The translations under genes and the position numbers were made by a program. 64,000 nucleotides of DNA from Mycolicibacterium insubricum (GTDB taxonomy: Bacteria > Actinomycetota > Actinomycetes > Mycobacteriales > Mycobacteriaceae): assembly GCF_010731615.1 (NCBI RefSeq), contig NZ_AP022618.1, forward strand, positions 1,054,001 to 1,118,000. The letters are read 5' to 3'. The notes beneath the pieces are model-generated. The model was not told the DNA's origin, ran no database searches, and worked only from the letters and a program-made list of their open reading frames with translations. This document shows positions 52,166 to 61,868 of this stretch, piece after piece. How positions within the stretch are numbered: the first letter of the stretch is position 1; each line of letters starts with the position of its first letter.

Positions 52166-52975
52166 TCACTCCAGGTCGACGACGACGGGGGCGTGGTCGC
52201 TGGGGGCGGTGGTGCCCTTGCGCGGCCGGCGCTCGTCCTTGACGATTTCGGCCGCGGCGACCCGCGACGCCAGTGCCGGTGAGCCGAGGATGAAGTCGAT
52301 CCGCATACCGCGGCGCTTCTGGAACGCCAGCTGGGTGTAGTCCCAGTAGGTGTAGACACCGGGCCCGGGGGTGAACGGCCGCACGACGTCGGCGAACCCG
52401 GCGTCGTTGAAGGCCTCGAACGCCGCGCGCTCGGGCGGTGACACATGGGTCTTGCCGACAAAGGCGGAGATGTCCCACACGTCGTCGTCGCGCGGCACGA
52501 TGTTCCAGTCGCCGACCAGGGCAATCGGCTGCTCGGGGTCCTGGGCAAGCCAGCCCGAGGCGGTATCGCGCAGCGCGGCAAGCCATTCCAGCTTGTATTC
52601 CAAATGCGGATCATCGAGGGAGCGGCCGTTGGGCACGTACAGGCTCCACACCCTCACCCCGTTGCAGGTCGCACCCAGCGCCCGGGCCTCGGCCTCCGGT
52701 GCCGCGCCGTCCTTGCCGAAGCCGGGCTGCCCGTCGAACCCGATGCTTACCTCATCCAGCCCGACCCGGGAGGCGATGGCCACCCCGTTCCACTGGTTGT
52801 AGCCGACGTGCGCGATCTCGTAGCCCAGCGCCTCGAAGGCCAGCGCGGGGAACTGCGCGTCGGTGCACTTGGTCTCCTGCATGGCCAGCACGTCCACGTC
52901 GGCGCGCGCCAGCCAGTCGGTGACCCGCTCGACGCGGGTGCGGATCGAGTTGACGTTCCAGGTCGCCAGTCGCAT
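52166..52975 (-). CDS. xthA: Exodeoxyribonuclease III
   Basis: A 269-residue AP endonuclease/3'-5' exonuclease of the base excision repair pathway. Catalytic residues are N7 (WNVNS), E34 (QETKC), the Tyr and Asn of SLYVPNGRS, the Asp and Asn of LVGDWNIVP, and D260 and H261 (SDHAP). Length is standard. The ATG is supported by TACGAT 7 bp upstream (52983-52988), which lies over the stop of the upstream gene. Confidence 0.96.
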   Translation of the reverse strand: MRLATWNVNSIRTRVERVTDWLARADVDVLAMQETKCTDAQFPALAFEALGYEIAHVGYNQWNGVAIASRVGLDEVSIGFDGQPGFGKDGAAPEAEARALGATCNGVRVWSLYVPNGRSLDDPHLEYKLEWLAALRDTASGWLAQDPEQPIALVGDWNIVPRDDDVWDISAFVGKTHVSPPERAAFEAFNDAGFADVVRPFTPGPGVYTYWDYTQLAFQKRRGMRIDFILGSPALASRVAAAEIVKDERRPRKGTTAPSDHAPVVVDLE

Positions 52976-52978
52976 GAG

Positions 52979-53629
52979 CTAAATCGTAGGCAGCAGCACC
53001 GACGGCGCCACGAACCGGTAGCCGTGGTGCAGCCGGAAACCCGCCGACCCGGCGAACGCGACGGCAACCGGATCGTCGGCCGGCACCGCCAGATAGGCCC
53101 GCGTCACCCCGTCCGCGGTCACCTCGGTCAGCTGCACGCCGTCGGGTAGTGCGCCCTCGCGCGACTCGCCTTCGAATACCAGCATGGCCTCGCCGCCGTC
53201 GACGCGGACCGGCAGCGTGCGGTCCGGCAGCAGCAGCCGCACCGGCTCGCCGAAGCGGTCGAACCACCGCAGAACCTCCGGCAAGCCCGCGACCGTCGCC
53301 GAAACATCCAGCGGCGCAGCGTAATTCCCGCGCACCGCATCGCCGTGGCGGACCAGCCAGCCGGCCGCCGTGTCCTGCTCGAGGGCCGGCGTGGCCGCCG
53401 CGATCGCCCGATGCAGCTCCCGGATCTCGGAGGTCCGGACGGCGCGATGCGGCACCTCGCGCAGTGCGACGACGTCGCCGCGTTCGATGGACAACAGCTC
53501 ACCGCCGCGGGTGCGCAGCAGAATCCTCGGTGTGAGCGCCTCCAGCCACCCGATTGCCTCGCTGAAGGGCGGCTCGGCTCCGTCGGGCAGCCGGTAGCGC
53601 ACGCTGACCCGGGCGCCGACGGCCGGCAT
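52979..53629 (-). CDS. Rv0428c-like protein, shortened GNAT
   Basis: A 216-residue protein overlapping def by ATGA. The first 60 residues form the beta-rich domain typical of Rv0428c (VGARVSVRYRLPDG, LLRTRGGELLSIERGDVVALR). The remainder has a HGDAVRGNYAAPLDVS segment and the GNAT end AVAFAGSAGFRLHHGYRFV, but the acetyl-CoA-binding Q/RxxGxG/A loop and the strands around it are missing, and it is about 85 residues shorter than the 302 recalled for Rv0428c. It is probably an internally deleted acetyltransferase, still in frame; activity is doubtful. Confidence 0.7.
   Translation of the reverse strand: MPAVGARVSVRYRLPDGAEPPFSEAIGWLEALTPRILLRTRGGELLSIERGDVVALREVPHRAVRTSEIRELHRAIAAATPALEQDTAAGWLVRHGDAVRGNYAAPLDVSATVAGLPEVLRWFDRFGEPVRLLLPDRTLPVRVDGGEAMLVFEGESREGALPDGVQLTEVTADGVTRAYLAVPADDPVAVAFAGSAGFRLHHGYRFVAPSVLLPTI
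52983..52988 (-). promoter_or_regulatory. -10 box for leaderless xthA transcript
   Basis: TACGAT on the minus strand ends 7 bp before the ATG at 52975. Confidence 0.5.
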
Positions 53630-54222
53630 CAGTGCCCGAACGGGTCGGGGACCTCGCCGGGCATCCACGACAACCCGGGAACCCCCCAGCCGTTGCGCTT
53701 GATGGTCTTCTTCGCCGCGCGGGCGTTGCGGCCGATCAGCATGTCGACGTACAGGAACCCGTCGAGGTGGCCGGTCTCGTGCTGCAGCATTCGGGCGAAC
53801 AGTCCGGTGCCCTCCAGCGTGACCGGGTTGCCGTCGGCGTCCAGGCCGGTCACCCGCGCCCAGTCGGCGCGGCCGGTCGGGAACGATTCGCCGGGCACCG
53901 ACAGGCAGCCCTCGTCGTCGTGATCCGGGTCCGGCATCGTCTCGGGGAGCTCCGAGGTCTCCAGCACCGGGTTGATCACCACGCCGCGGCGGCGGGTGGC
54001 CGCACCGCGGTCGTCGGCGCAGTCGTAGACGAACAGCCGCAACCCGACCCCGATCTGGTTGGCGGCCAGCCCGACGCCGTGCGCGGCGTCCATGGTCTCG
54101 TACATGTCGGCGATCAGGGCGGGTAGATCGTCGGGCAGGCTGCCGTCGGCGCCCACTGCGACCGGTTGGGTCGGCTGGTGCAGAACGGGCTCGCCGGTGA
54201 TGACGATGGGTCTGATGGCCAT
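53629..54222 (-). CDS. def: Peptide deformylase
   Basis: A 197-residue metalloenzyme that removes the formyl group from new proteins. The three family motifs are [10 protein letters not shown] (49-58), EGCLS (104-108, metal ligand C106) and HETGH (148-152, H148, E149, H152). Length equals that of the M. tuberculosis enzyme. TAAACT lies 7 bp before the ATG (54230-54235). It leads the def-Rv0428c-xthA group. Confidence 0.96.
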   Translation of the reverse strand: MAIRPIVITGEPVLHQPTQPVAVGADGSLPDDLPALIADMYETMDAAHGVGLAANQIGVGLRLFVYDCADDRGAATRRRGVVINPVLETSELPETMPDPDHDDEGCLSVPGESFPTGRADWARVTGLDADGNPVTLEGTGLFARMLQHETGHLDGFLYVDMLIGRNARAAKKTIKRNGWGVPGLSWMPGEVPDPFGH

Positions 54223-54229
54223 GGCCGGA

Positions 54230-54235
54230 AGTTTA
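54230..54235 (-). promoter_or_regulatory. -10 box for leaderless def transcript
   Basis: TAAACT on the minus strand ends 7 bp before the ATG at 54222. Confidence 0.6.
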
Positions 54236-54375
54236 GGACAGCCGCCGAAGATGCCCGGACGCTGGATCGACGGCGACGCGCGGGCCTGGGTGGCCGTACC
54301 GGCGGTCGCGGCGTGGTTCAATATCTGGCGAACTACAGCCTTGGCATTCGGTGAGGGCGGAAGGGCTCGGGTGAG

Positions 54376-54687
54376 ATGAGGGACGGCGCGATGTCGAGTG
54401 CTGAACTCCTGCAGGACGACGCCGAACCCGCCGACGGGCTGACCCGACGCGAACACGACATCCTGGCCTTCGAACGGCAGTGGTGGAAGTACGCCGGGGC
54501 CAAGGAAGACGCCATCAAGGACCTGTTCTCCATGTCGGCCACTCGCTACTACCAGGTGCTGAACGCCCTGGTGGACCGGCCCGAGGCACTCGCTGCCGAC
54601 CCGATGCTGGTGAAGCGGCTGCGCCGGGTCCGGGCCAGCCGGCAGAAGGCCAAGGCGGCCCGCCGGCTGGGTTTCGAACCGAACTGA
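54376..54687 (+). CDS. DUF3263 family protein (Rv0430-like)
   Basis: A 103-residue helical protein with the actinobacterial DUF3263 core [34 protein letters not shown] and [16 protein letters not shown]. The core looks like a helix-turn-helix, so DNA binding is plausible. The ATG at 54376 gives the length recalled for Rv0430; 54391 is an alternative. It is divergent from def and precedes virR. Confidence 0.9.
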   Translation: MRDGAMSSAELLQDDAEPADGLTRREHDILAFERQWWKYAGAKEDAIKDLFSMSATRYYQVLNALVDRPEALAADPMLVKRLRRVRASRQKAKAARRLGFEPN

Positions 54688-54726
54688 GCCCCGCCGTGGG
54701 ATTCCCGGATTCGACGGCCGCACCGA

Positions 54727-54732
54727 TACAGT
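54727..54732 (+). promoter_or_regulatory. -10 box for leaderless virR transcript
   Basis: TACAGT ends 7 bp before the ATG at 54740 and favours that start over the GTG at 54731. Confidence 0.55.
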
Positions 54733-54739
54733 GGGCCCG

Positions 54740-55234
54740 ATGAACGAGCGCGTCCCGGATTCTTCCGGCCTCCCGTTGCGGGCCATGGTGATGGTGTTGT
54801 TGTTTCTCGGCGCGGTCTTCCTGCTGGTCGCCATCCAGTCGATGTCCTCCGGCGACGACTCCGACGGCAAGGCCGCCGGGAGCTCCACCAGCGCCGCCGC
54901 CTCGGCCACCAGCTCCACCACCACGAGCGCCGAGGCGCCCGCGCCCCAGGTCGCGGTGAAGGTCTACAACATCTCGCAGACCGAGGGGGCGGCCGCCCGC
55001 GTCGCCGAACAGCTACGGGCCGCGCACTGGGAGATCCCCGACGAGAACGTCGGCAACCTCACGCTGACCGACATTCCGGAGACCACGGTGTTCTACGGGC
55101 CGGAAGAGGGCCAGGAGGACGCGGCGAAGAAGATCGCCGAGACGCTGAACGCGCACGTCGCCGAACGGACCCCGGAAATCGCCGAACAGGTTCCGCAAGA
55201 ACCACCCAGTGTGGTTGTGATCGTCACCGGATAG
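54740..55234 (+). CDS. virR: Membrane protein with LytR C-terminal domain (VirR-like)
   Basis: A 164-residue protein: a short cytoplasmic end, one helix (about 14-36), a Ser/Thr/Ala-rich linker and a LytR_C domain (about 72-164, [22 protein letters not shown]). The length equals that of Rv0431, known as VirR, which limits vesicle release and contributes to cell-wall integrity in M. tuberculosis. Position between Rv0430-like and sodC agrees. The stop TAG overlaps the sodC -10 box. Confidence 0.9.
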   Translation: MNERVPDSSGLPLRAMVMVLLFLGAVFLLVAIQSMSSGDDSDGKAAGSSTSAAASATSSTTTSAEAPAPQVAVKVYNISQTEGAAARVAEQLRAAHWEIPDENVGNLTLTDIPETTVFYGPEEGQEDAAKKIAETLNAHVAERTPEIAEQVPQEPPSVVVIVTG

Positions 55235-55237
55235 GCT
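55232..55237 (+). promoter_or_regulatory. -10 box for leaderless sodC transcript
   Basis: TAGGCT ends 7 bp before the ATG at 55245 and includes the virR stop codon. Confidence 0.6.
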
Positions 55238-55244
55238 CTGCACC

Positions 55245-55967
55245 ATGGTCAAGCCCGCCCGCCCTCAGCTGCTGGGGAAATCAGCAGCCGCCATCCTGTT
55301 CGCCGTGCCCGTCGTGCTGCTGAGCGCCTGCTCGCCGCCCGGACAGGAGCCCACCGACCACACCCCGTCGCCGGGCGCCACCCCGCCGATCTGGACCGGC
55401 ACTTCCGGGGCGCCGACCAGCCAGGCCCACACCGGCACCGGGCAGTCGCCGGCGGCCAACGAGCAGACCGTTACCCTCAAGAACGCCGAGGGCGCCGACG
55501 TGGCGACCGCGAAATTCGCGTTCAACAGCGGCTACGTCCAGATCACCGTCGAGGCCCAGCCCGGCAGTGGCCTGGCGCCCGGATTCCACGGCCTGCACAT
55601 CCACTCCGTGGGCAAGTGCGAAGCCAACTCGAAGGCCCCCGACGGCACCGGTGAGCCGGGAGCGTTCCTGTCCGCCGGTGGACACTTCCAGGCCCCCGGA
55701 CACACCGGATCCCACAGCAGCGGTGACTTGACCTCGCTCAACGTCCGGGCCGACGGCTCGGCGCTGCTGGTCACCACCACCGACGCCGTCACCCAGGACG
55801 AGATCTCCGGCGGCAAGACCGCGCTGATCATCCACGAGGGCGCGGACAACTTCGCCAACATCCCGACGCGCTACCAGGCCGAGGGCGTCCCCGGCCCCGA
55901 CGCGAAGACCAAGGCCACCGGCGACGCCGGCAACCGGGTCGCCTGCGGTGTCATCGGCGCACCCTAG
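55245..55967 (+). CDS. sodC: Cu,Zn superoxide dismutase lipoprotein
   Basis: A 240-residue lipoprotein enzyme that removes superoxide at the cell surface. Lipobox LLSAC with C29; a Pro/Thr-rich linker to about residue 70; then the SOD domain with [13 protein letters not shown] (copper His), [18 protein letters not shown] and the C-terminal ACGVIGA. As in M. tuberculosis SodC, the zinc loop is short. Its 3' end overlaps the ybdK-like gene by 20 bp. Confidence 0.95.
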   Translation: MVKPARPQLLGKSAAAILFAVPVVLLSACSPPGQEPTDHTPSPGATPPIWTGTSGAPTSQAHTGTGQSPAANEQTVTLKNAEGADVATAKFAFNSGYVQITVEAQPGSGLAPGFHGLHIHSVGKCEANSKAPDGTGEPGAFLSAGGHFQAPGHTGSHSSGDLTSLNVRADGSALLVTTTDAVTQDEISGGKTALIIHEGADNFANIPTRYQAEGVPGPDAKTKATGDAGNRVACGVIGAP

Positions 55968-57081
55968 CGCCGAGCGGATCGAGTTCGCCGGGTCACCCCG
56001 GCCGACCGTCGGCGTCGAGTGGGAGTTCGCGCTGGTCGACGCCGTCACCCGTGATCTGTCCAACGAGGCGGCCGCGGTGATCGCCGAACTCGGCGAGAAC
56101 CCGCGCGTGCACAAGGAGATGCTGCGCAACACCATCGAGATCGTGACCGGGATCTGCGAGAACTCGGGCGAGGCGATGGCGGATCTGGGCTCCACCCTGC
56201 ACACCGTGCGCGACGCGGTGCACGCCCGCGGGATGGAACTGTTCTGCGCGGGCACGCACCCGTTCGCCCGCTGGTCGGCTCAGGAGCTGACCGAGGGGCA
56301 CCGTTACGCGGAGCTGATCAACCGCACCCAGTGGTGGGGCCGGCAGATGCTGATCTGGGGTGTGCACGTGCACGTCGGGGTGTCCAGCGCGCACAAGGTG
56401 ATGCCGATCATCTCGTCGCTGCTGAACTACTACCCGCACCTGCTGGCGCTGTCGGCGTCCTCGCCCTGGTGGGAGGGCACCGACACCGGCTACGCCAGCA
56501 ACCGGGCGATGATGTTCCAGCAGTTGCCGACGGCCGGACTGCCATTCCAGTTCCAGACCTGGGCCGAGTGGGAGGGCTTCGTTGCCGACCAGAAGAAGAC
56601 CGGCATCATCGACCACATCAACGAGATCCGGTGGGACATCCGGCCGTCGCCGCACCTGGGCACCGTCGAGGTCCGCATCTTCGACGGGGTGTCCAACATC
56701 CGCGAGCTGTCCGCGCTGGTGGCGCTGACACACTGCCTGATCGTCGACCTGGACCGTCGCCTGGACGCCGGTGAGGAACTGCCCACCATGCCGCCGTGGC
56801 ACGTACAGGAGAACAAGTGGCGCGCGGCCCGCTACGGCCTGGACGCGGTGATCATCCTCGACGCCGACTCCAACGAACGCCTGGTCACCGAGGACCTCTA
56901 CGACCTGCTGACCCGGATGGAGCCGGTCGCGGCGACGCTGGGGTGCAGTGACGAGCTGGCCGCCGTCGCCGACATCCCCCGCCTCGGTGCGTCCTACCAG
57001 CGCCAGCGCCGCGTCTCCGAGGAGCACGAGGGTGACCTGCGGGCCGTCGTGGACGCGCTGATCGGCGAATTGGACGTCTAG
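55948..57081 (+). CDS. YbdK-type carboxylate-amine ligase (glutamate-cysteine ligase 2 family)
   Basis: A 377-residue GCS2-family ligase. The opening [10 protein letters not shown] is the Mg-ATP-binding GxEWE motif; [16 protein letters not shown] and [18 protein letters not shown] are the other signatures. Family members have weak gamma-glutamylcysteine ligase activity; mycobacteria make mycothiol rather than glutathione, so the real substrate is open. The length matches Rv0433. GTG start inside sodC; the following gene starts directly after the stop. Confidence 0.92.
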   Translation: MSSAHPSAERIEFAGSPRPTVGVEWEFALVDAVTRDLSNEAAAVIAELGENPRVHKEMLRNTIEIVTGICENSGEAMADLGSTLHTVRDAVHARGMELFCAGTHPFARWSAQELTEGHRYAELINRTQWWGRQMLIWGVHVHVGVSSAHKVMPIISSLLNYYPHLLALSASSPWWEGTDTGYASNRAMMFQQLPTAGLPFQFQTWAEWEGFVADQKKTGIIDHINEIRWDIRPSPHLGTVEVRIFDGVSNIRELSALVALTHCLIVDLDRRLDAGEELPTMPPWHVQENKWRAARYGLDAVIILDADSNERLVTEDLYDLLTRMEPVAATLGCSDELAAVADIPRLGASYQRQRRVSEEHEGDLRAVVDALIGELDV

Positions 57082-57714
57082 ATGCCGGCCACGCCGATGT
57101 TCCCGCTGCAGACGGTGCTGCTGCCGGGGGAGTCGCTGCCGCTACGGGTGTTCGAGCCGCGGTATTCGGCGATGGTCGCCGACTGCCTGTCCGGTGACGA
57201 TCCGGCCTTCGGGGTGGTGCTGATCGCCCGCGGCCGGGAGGTCGGCGGCGGCGACGTGCGCCACGACGTCGGCGCGCTGGCCCGCATCACCAGCCACGTC
57301 GCCCAGGGCAACGGTCGCTATCAGCTCAGATGCGTTGCCCAGCAACGATTCCGGGTGACTGAATGGCTGCCCGACGACCCCTACCCGCGGGCGGAGATCC
57401 AGCCCTGGCCCGACGAGCCCGGCGAGGTGGTGCCCACCGCCATGCTGGAGCTGGAGGATGAGATCTGGGCGCTGCTGCAACTGATCGCCGGCGCCCGCGG
57501 CATCCGGCTGCGCGACCGCAGCGAGGTGTTCGCCGGGCTGCCCGAGCACGACGGGCACCGGCTGTTCGGGCTGGCCGCCCGGGTGCCGATGGGGCCGGCG
57601 GACAAGTACGACGTGCTCACCGCACCCGGGCCGCAGCAGCGACTGGCCGTCCTGCGCGAGGCCGTCGAAACCGTCACCGCCATGGTCCGGTTTCAGCTGC
57701 CCGAGGGACAGTGA
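57082..57714 (+). CDS. LON N-terminal (substrate-binding) domain protein
   Basis: A 210-residue stand-alone LON substrate-binding domain: FPLQTVLLPGESLPLRVFEPRY at the start and GRYQLRCVAQQRFRV in the middle strand region, followed by a helical half. There is no AAA or protease domain. This corresponds to Rv0434. Its partner is not known. The ATG follows the upstream TAG with no gap. Confidence 0.9.
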   Translation: MPATPMFPLQTVLLPGESLPLRVFEPRYSAMVADCLSGDDPAFGVVLIARGREVGGGDVRHDVGALARITSHVAQGNGRYQLRCVAQQRFRVTEWLPDDPYPRAEIQPWPDEPGEVVPTAMLELEDEIWALLQLIAGARGIRLRDRSEVFAGLPEHDGHRLFGLAARVPMGPADKYDVLTAPGPQQRLAVLREAVETVTAMVRFQLPEGQ

Positions 57715-57718
57715 CCCG

Positions 57719-58627
57719 GTGTCCGCAGTCCGCGACCTGAGCCGGTGGGCACTGGTCAGCATCGCCACCGCGCTCGTCGTCATCGCGCTGAAACTGATCG
57801 CCTGGCGAGTGACCGGTTCGGTCGGGTTGGCGTCGGACGCCGCTGAATCGGTGGTGAACCTGGTGGCCGCGACGGTCGCCTTCATCGCCCTGCGGATCGC
57901 CGCCCGTTCGCCCGATGCGGGGCACAACTTCGGCCACCTCAAGGTCGAATACATCTCGGCGATCGTCGAGGGCGTGATGATCGCCGCCGCGGCCACCGTC
58001 ATCGTCGCCAGTGCGGTGGACCGCCTCCTGCACCCGCGGGAACTCGAACACATCGGGATCGGCCTGGGCATCTCGGTGTTGGCCAGCCTGATCAATGCGA
58101 CGGTCGCCATGACACTGCTGCGGGTGGGCCGGCGGCACCGGTCGCTGGCGCTGGAGGCCGACGGCAAGCACCTGATGACCGACGTGTGGACCACCGCCGG
58201 GGTGGTCGTCGGGGTCGGGTTGGTGCAGCTGACCGGGTGGCTGCCACTGGACCCGCTGATCGCCATCGCCGTCGCGGTCAACATCCTGGTGGTCGGCGCG
58301 AAACTGGTGCGCCGCTCGACGGCGGGCTTGATGGATTCCGCTCTGCCCGAAAACGAGCTGGCCCGCATCGAGGCGGCGCTGGTGCCGTTCTGCACCGACG
58401 GTGTGCGGATCCACGACCTGCGGACCCGGGCCTCGGGCCGGCTGCGGTTCATCCAGCTGCACCTGCTGGTACCCGGTGACTGGTCGGTGCAGCGCGGCCA
58501 CGACCTGACCGAGCAGGTGGAGGACGCCCTGCACGAAGCGGTCGAGGACGCGGTGCCCGTCGTGCACCTCGAACCCGTCGACGACCCCCGCTCCTATGAG
58601 ACCTGGCGGATGGCGGGCCCCTGCTAG
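57719..58627 (+). CDS. Cation diffusion facilitator
   Basis: A 302-residue CDF transporter with six helices over residues 10-195 and a cytoplasmic domain to the end. The helix 5 metal motif is HLMTD; the helix 2 motif reads SDAAES-VVN with D40, but E43 and N47 where the classic DxxHSxxD has His and Asp, so metal specificity may differ from zinc. The C-terminal domain (VRIHDLRTRASGRLRFIQLHLLVPG) is complete. GTG start 4 bp after the LON-domain gene. Its stop and the mnhG stop share the palindrome CTAG. Confidence 0.88.
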   Translation: MSAVRDLSRWALVSIATALVVIALKLIAWRVTGSVGLASDAAESVVNLVAATVAFIALRIAARSPDAGHNFGHLKVEYISAIVEGVMIAAAATVIVASAVDRLLHPRELEHIGIGLGISVLASLINATVAMTLLRVGRRHRSLALEADGKHLMTDVWTTAGVVVGVGLVQLTGWLPLDPLIAIAVAVNILVVGAKLVRRSTAGLMDSALPENELARIEAALVPFCTDGVRIHDLRTRASGRLRFIQLHLLVPGDWSVQRGHDLTEQVEDALHEAVEDAVPVVHLEPVDDPRSYETWRMAGPC

Positions 58628-58944
58628 TCGTGTAGCTCGTCGACGATCAGCCGGTCGGCGAGGTTCTGCTCCCGATACGCCAGCTGGCCGACCCGCTGGG
58701 CGATCACCGGCGCGGTGATCAGGGTGAATAGCCCGGTCAGGATCAGCATGCCGACGTCGGCGTGCCCGCCCAGCCGGGTCACCGCGCCCGCCAGCACCAG
58801 CAGCAGCCCCAGGACCTGCGGTTTGGTCGCCGCGTGCATCCGCGACAGCGTGTCCGGGAACCGGACGATGCCGATGGCCGCGGTCAGCGCCAGCGCCGAA
58901 CCGGACAGGATCAGCACCGCGGCGACGATGTCGGTGGCACTCAC
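58624..58944 (-). CDS. mnhG: Mrp Na+/H+ antiporter subunit G
   Basis: A 106-residue subunit with three helices and the PhaG/MnhG segment GIVRFPDTLSRMHAATKPQVLG. It ends the operon. GTG start overlaps mnhF (GTGA). Confidence 0.92.
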   Translation of the reverse strand: MSATDIVAAVLILSGSALALTAAIGIVRFPDTLSRMHAATKPQVLGLLLVLAGAVTRLGGHADVGMLILTGLFTLITAPVIAQRVGQLAYREQNLADRLIVDELHD

Positions 58945-59252
58945 AGTTCGTCTCCCGCCGTCGGATTGCCGGATGGCTCGGGTTCGTGCGGGGCGTCGGT
59001 GTCGGGCACCCGGAACCGGGCGATGGACACCGACCCGACAAAGCTGATCAGGGCCAGGGCGGCCAGGCTGTAGGTGACGGTGGTGTCGCCGCTGAACGCC
59101 GCCCAGGTGCCGATCGAACACATGGCGACCGCGATCAGGGTGTCCAGCCCGACCAGCCGATCCAGCGTGCTCGGTCCGGCCAGCAACCGGAACATGGTCA
59201 GTGTGGCCGCGGCGGCGAGCATGGCGGCGGCGATCACGAACACGGTTGTCAT
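58941..59252 (-). CDS. mnhF: Mrp Na+/H+ antiporter subunit F
   Basis: A 103-residue subunit with three helices, FRLLAGPSTLDRLVGLDTL marking the MnhF family, and a short acidic tail. It overlaps mnhE and mnhG by 4 bp each. Confidence 0.92.
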   Translation of the reverse strand: MTTVFVIAAAMLAAAATLTMFRLLAGPSTLDRLVGLDTLIAVAMCSIGTWAAFSGDTTVTYSLAALALISFVGSVSIARFRVPDTDAPHEPEPSGNPTAGDEL

Positions 59253-59775
59253 GCGCGTTCACCCGCCTTCGGCGCATAGCGGGGAAATGCCCCCAGCACT
59301 CGTCGTTGCACCTGGTCGATCTGCCGGTAGAAGCGCTCGATCGCCCGCGGCGACCCGACGTCGAGCACGTGCACGTAGATCAGCCGTCGCACCTGGTCGA
59401 TCTCCAACACGATGGTGCCCGGGGTCAGGTTGATGATGTTGACCGCCAGAGCCAGCAGTAGGTCCGACGGGATCGCCAGGTGCGCGCGCAGCACCGCGTT
59501 CATCGGCGGTGCCTGGGGCCGGATCGCCAGCCACGCCATCTGCAGACTCGACCACACCAGGGATACCGCGACATAACCGATCAGCCGCAGCAGGCCCAGC
59601 GGACGCAGGTAACCCTCGATCGGGATCTCGGGCAACGGCAGGGCCAGCGTCACCACCAGCGCCACCGCCAGGCCGCCGATCAGGTTCGGCACCGAGACGT
59701 GGCCCCACAGCAGTACCCACACCGCGATCAACCAGCCGATCAGGGCGAGCCGCGGGACGATCCGGCGCCACCGGT

Positions 59776-59779
<4 letters not shown>
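59249..59779 (-). CDS. mnhE: Mrp Na+/H+ antiporter subunit E
   Basis: A 176-residue subunit with two or three helices and a cytoplasmic domain. NIINLTPGTIVLEID and YVHVLDV are the MnhE signatures. GTG start overlaps mnhD by GTGA. Confidence 0.92.
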
Positions 59780-61382
<1,603 letters not shown>

Positions 61383-61383
<1 letters not shown>

Positions 61384-61868
61384 CAGGAGCCCTCCGGCAC
61401 GGCGTCCAGCTCGTCGGGGGCGTCGTCGAGGGCGGCCGGGCGCGGCTCCTCGGCGCCGGGCGTAGGGGTGTCGTCGACGGGCAGGTCCGCCGGGCCGCTG
61501 ACCTGCTCGGCGGTCTGCAGCACCCGGGTGTCCTCGTCGTCGTCGGCGACGTCGTCGTCGGTGGTCAGTCGGTAGGAGCGGTAGGCCAGTGCCAGCACGA
61601 ACGCTGCCACCCCCATGGTGATGACGATCGCGGTCAGGATCATCGCCTGGGCCAGCGGATCGGCGGTGTCGGTCTGCCCGGCGCTGGTCCGGCCGTCGAT
61701 CGGCGGGTTGCCCGCCGGTCCGCCGACCGTCAGGATCAGCAGGTTCACCGCGTTGCCGACCAACAGCAGGCCCAGCAGCAGCCGGGTCAGGTTGCGTTCG
61801 GTCAGCAGGTACACCCCCGCGGTGGCGAGGCCGCCGATCAGGATCAGCGGCAGCAGGTAGACGGTCAC
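61383..61868 (-). CDS. mnhC: Mrp Na+/H+ antiporter subunit C
   Basis: A 161-residue subunit like NuoK, with three helices (about 4-22, 29-52 and 75-98; LLGLLLVGNAVNLLIL, ALVLTAIVIT-like end) plus an acidic C-terminal tail of about 55 residues, longer than in most relatives. GTG start overlaps mnhA (GTGA). Confidence 0.93.
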
